A DNA stretch of 32,138 nt from positions 1 to 32,138 of the forward strand of contig CAIYPA010000575.1 of NCBI GenBank assembly GCA_903927965.1, given 5' to 3'. A model generated the notes under the pieces. The model was not told where the DNA came from, did no database searches, and saw only the letters and a program-made list of their open reading frames with translations. The stretch's first letter is position 1; each line of letters begins with the position of its first letter. Both the position numbers and the translations under genes were made by a program. Positions 30,941 through 32,138 of the stretch are shown piece after piece. The stretch comes from an uncultured Bacteroidia bacterium. GTDB lineage: Bacteria; Bacteroidota; Bacteroidia; Bacteroidales; Prolixibacteraceae.

Positions 30941-31168
30941 TTGTCATTGCGAACGAGCGTATTGATATTCAATGATTTGCAAAATCGAAATGCGAGTGAA
31001 GCAATCCCATGATTGAAGCACTTTCAAAACAATGTTTTTGGGATGGTGCTTCTTAGTTTGGGATTGCTTTTCCGATGGATCCCCGAAAATCGGGGCAGGC
31101 AGGAACAAGTCGTCGTGCAGGTGATTATCTTTCAAACTGAGATTGTGCCGCACTCCGCGCAATGACAA
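30941..31168. repeat. Dispersed inverted-repeat element, TTGTCATTGCG ends
   Basis: TTGTCATTGCG (30941-30951) pairs perfectly with CGCAATGACAA (31158-31168). An inner pair AAGCAATCCCA (30999-31009) and TGGGATTGCTT (31059-31069) is also perfect. The wording (GTCATTGCGAACGAG, GAAGCAATC) is that of a non-coding repeat I recall as common in many bacterial genomes. It fills most of the gene-free stretch 30722-31282 and carries a nested mini-palindrome at 31081-31100. Confidence 0.8.
31081..31100. repeat. Mini-palindrome nested in a dispersed repeat
   Basis: CCCCGAAAATCGGGGCAGGC matches the 6115-6133 insertion with one extra T. CCCCGA and TCGGGG form a stem around AAA. It sits in the right half of the 30941-31168 element. 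Confidence 0.65.
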
Positions 31169-31282
31169 GTCCAAAGGGTGAGAGTGCCCATTAGGAAATC
31201 TCACTTGACAATAAGTTTCATTCTTAATTTAGAGAAATCCAATTTTTTTATGCCCAATCGGCCTCCTTTGTCTTCGATCAAC

Positions 31283-31840
31283 CTAATTCAGTATAAACCT
31301 GTAACCAATGCTAATCCCAACAGGTGAAAAATCATTCTTAAAAACAACGGAGTGGTTCGTCTTAAGGTCATCCAGATAAGCCTTGTAATCGGGATTGCGT
31401 ATCGGCAACAAGAGGGCCAATGACCAGTAACCGCGGCTTGATGGTCTTGATTTATAATCGATTCCAAATCCAAAAGTGGGTCCGTAGAAAAATTTGTTGT
31501 ATTCCTTCATATTTGTTATGGCAATTCCAACATTGTACCCATACATGGCAAGCAGATAAGGGGCAATCCTTGAAATCGGCTTATCGGTGGCAAACCTTAA
31601 CTTTGCACCGGCATTGAACCCCATACCGGCAATCGCATAACCGGCACCTGCAAAAAACCCGATATTTCTTTGGGGATAGACCAAAATACTCCCACCAAAA
31701 CCGCCATAATCGAGTCCGGCACCAAGTCCGATAGACGTTTTATCATTTACACCCGTCTGTTTTACCGGAGCAAACTCCTGAGAATAAGCTGTAAAAACAG
31801 CGCAAAAAACAACACTTAAGAGAAGCCAATACTTTTTCAT
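31283..31840 (-). CDS. Small outer-membrane beta-barrel-like protein
   Basis: The 185-residue product has a signal peptide (about 1-20, LLLSVVFCAVFTAYSQ). The mature part has alternating aromatic and glycine-rich strands (SIGLGAGLDYGGFGGSILVYP, NIGFFAGAGYAIAGMGFNAGAKLRF, FYGPTFGFGIDY) and ends in a strand of the GISIGYRFILN type. This is the usual look of a small eight-stranded outer-membrane barrel; no ligand can be named. It stands alone, upstream on the minus strand of the dispersed repeat. Confidence 0.8.
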   Translation of the reverse strand: MKKYWLLLSVVFCAVFTAYSQEFAPVKQTGVNDKTSIGLGAGLDYGGFGGSILVYPQRNIGFFAGAGYAIAGMGFNAGAKLRFATDKPISRIAPYLLAMYGYNVGIAITNMKEYNKFFYGPTFGFGIDYKSRPSSRGYWSLALLLPIRNPDYKAYLDDLKTNHSVVFKNDFSPVGISIGYRFILN

Positions 31841-31958
31841 AACGAAAGATTAAGGAAGCAAACATAGCTATAATATTTTTATTGAAAACTAATAAAAATC
31901 AGGGTTTAAAGTAGAATAGTTTTGATCATTGCTATAAACCTATCAATCTGTTAATTGT

Positions 31959-32057
31959 ATGGATAATATTAATGACATCGTGTTGAATAAATACGGCTTG
32001 AGAACAAAAAATGATCGGAAAGTCGAAGCTTGGTTTGGGACTGTCTTTAAGAAATAG
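31959..32057 (+). CDS. Possible 32-residue ORF
   Basis: The frame starts MDNINDIVLNKYGLRTKN and ends VEAWFGTVFKK. It is divergent from the outer-membrane gene. Composition is protein-like but no family is recognised; it may be the N-terminal fragment of a broken gene. The rest of 31841-32138 holds nothing that can be named. Confidence 0.25.
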   Translation: MDNINDIVLNKYGLRTKNDRKVEAWFGTVFKK

Positions 32058-32138
32058 GCAGTGGATACAGGGTTTGGGGGTATATCCAATGGTGAATTCA
32101 AGGCTGAGGAAACAAGAATAGGATGGAGAATAAGAAAA

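Noticed and set aside
30944-31204. An 86-residue leftward open frame
   Set aside because: It is read through the dispersed TTGTCATTGCG repeat and has no domain-like pattern.

Overview
The window is a chromosomal segment of a member of the Bacteroidota. Three things point there: promoter-like sites of the phylum type (TTG, 19-23 bases, TAnnTTTG, for example at 19070-19100 and 21747-21778), few clear Shine-Dalgarno sites, and phylum-typical proteins (a DUF4294 protein, GH127, an OlsF-like fused acyltransferase, a LemA/M48 pair). The order cannot be fixed from sequence alone; a marine or sediment Bacteroidales/Marinilabiliales-like organism is a guess.

Left part (1-18.9 kb) is mostly housekeeping and metabolic. 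It holds a secreted beta-propeller protein; a tight operon of two paralogous two-helix membrane proteins plus a secreted M28 peptidase; lemA-htpX; a REP-associated transposase (RAYT) framed by hairpin arrays; and a minus-strand run of arginine deiminase, GH127 arabinofuranosidase and a SpoU/TrmH methyltransferase. These are followed by a DUF4294 protein, a YgiQ radical-SAM protein divergent from a fused aminolipid acyltransferase, and the two-subunit indolepyruvate:ferredoxin oxidoreductase (iorA-iorB).

Middle part (19.0-23.5 kb) is an accessory hot spot that starts at a tRNA-Val gene. It contains four XRE-type regulators or antitoxins, a decayed tRNA-Met-like fragment followed by a near-copy of the tRNA-Val terminator, a degenerate DNA-binding gene, a higBA toxin-antitoxin pair whose toxin is frameshifted, and an AT-rich unknown 253-residue gene. 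The higBA pair and the unknown gene are each enclosed by their own 14-base inverted repeat (TTATGG... / ...CCATAA) with a hairpin directly after the right copy. That is the layout expected of integron gene cassettes (attC R'/R'' boxes). No integrase is in the window, so a clustered attC array lacking an integrase is the working hypothesis and the most interesting signal here.

Right part (23.5-30.7 kb) is a complete type I restriction-modification operon read leftward: hsdM, then an inserted second RAYT with its own palindromic repeats and a 45-bp minisatellite, then hsdS, then hsdR. The palindrome next to the RAYT supplies the hsdM stop codon, and the RAYT reading frame runs into the minisatellite. 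The last 1.4 kb has a dispersed inverted-repeat element and a small outer-membrane barrel-like protein.

Short mobile repeats are unusually dense: two RAYT/REP systems with unrelated hairpins, two MITE-like elements sharing GGTGTCCAAAAA ends, a 20-base mini-palindrome nested inside two unrelated repeats, and 45- and 46-bp tandem arrays. All assignments come from reading the sequence and recalled family knowledge; no database search was run.
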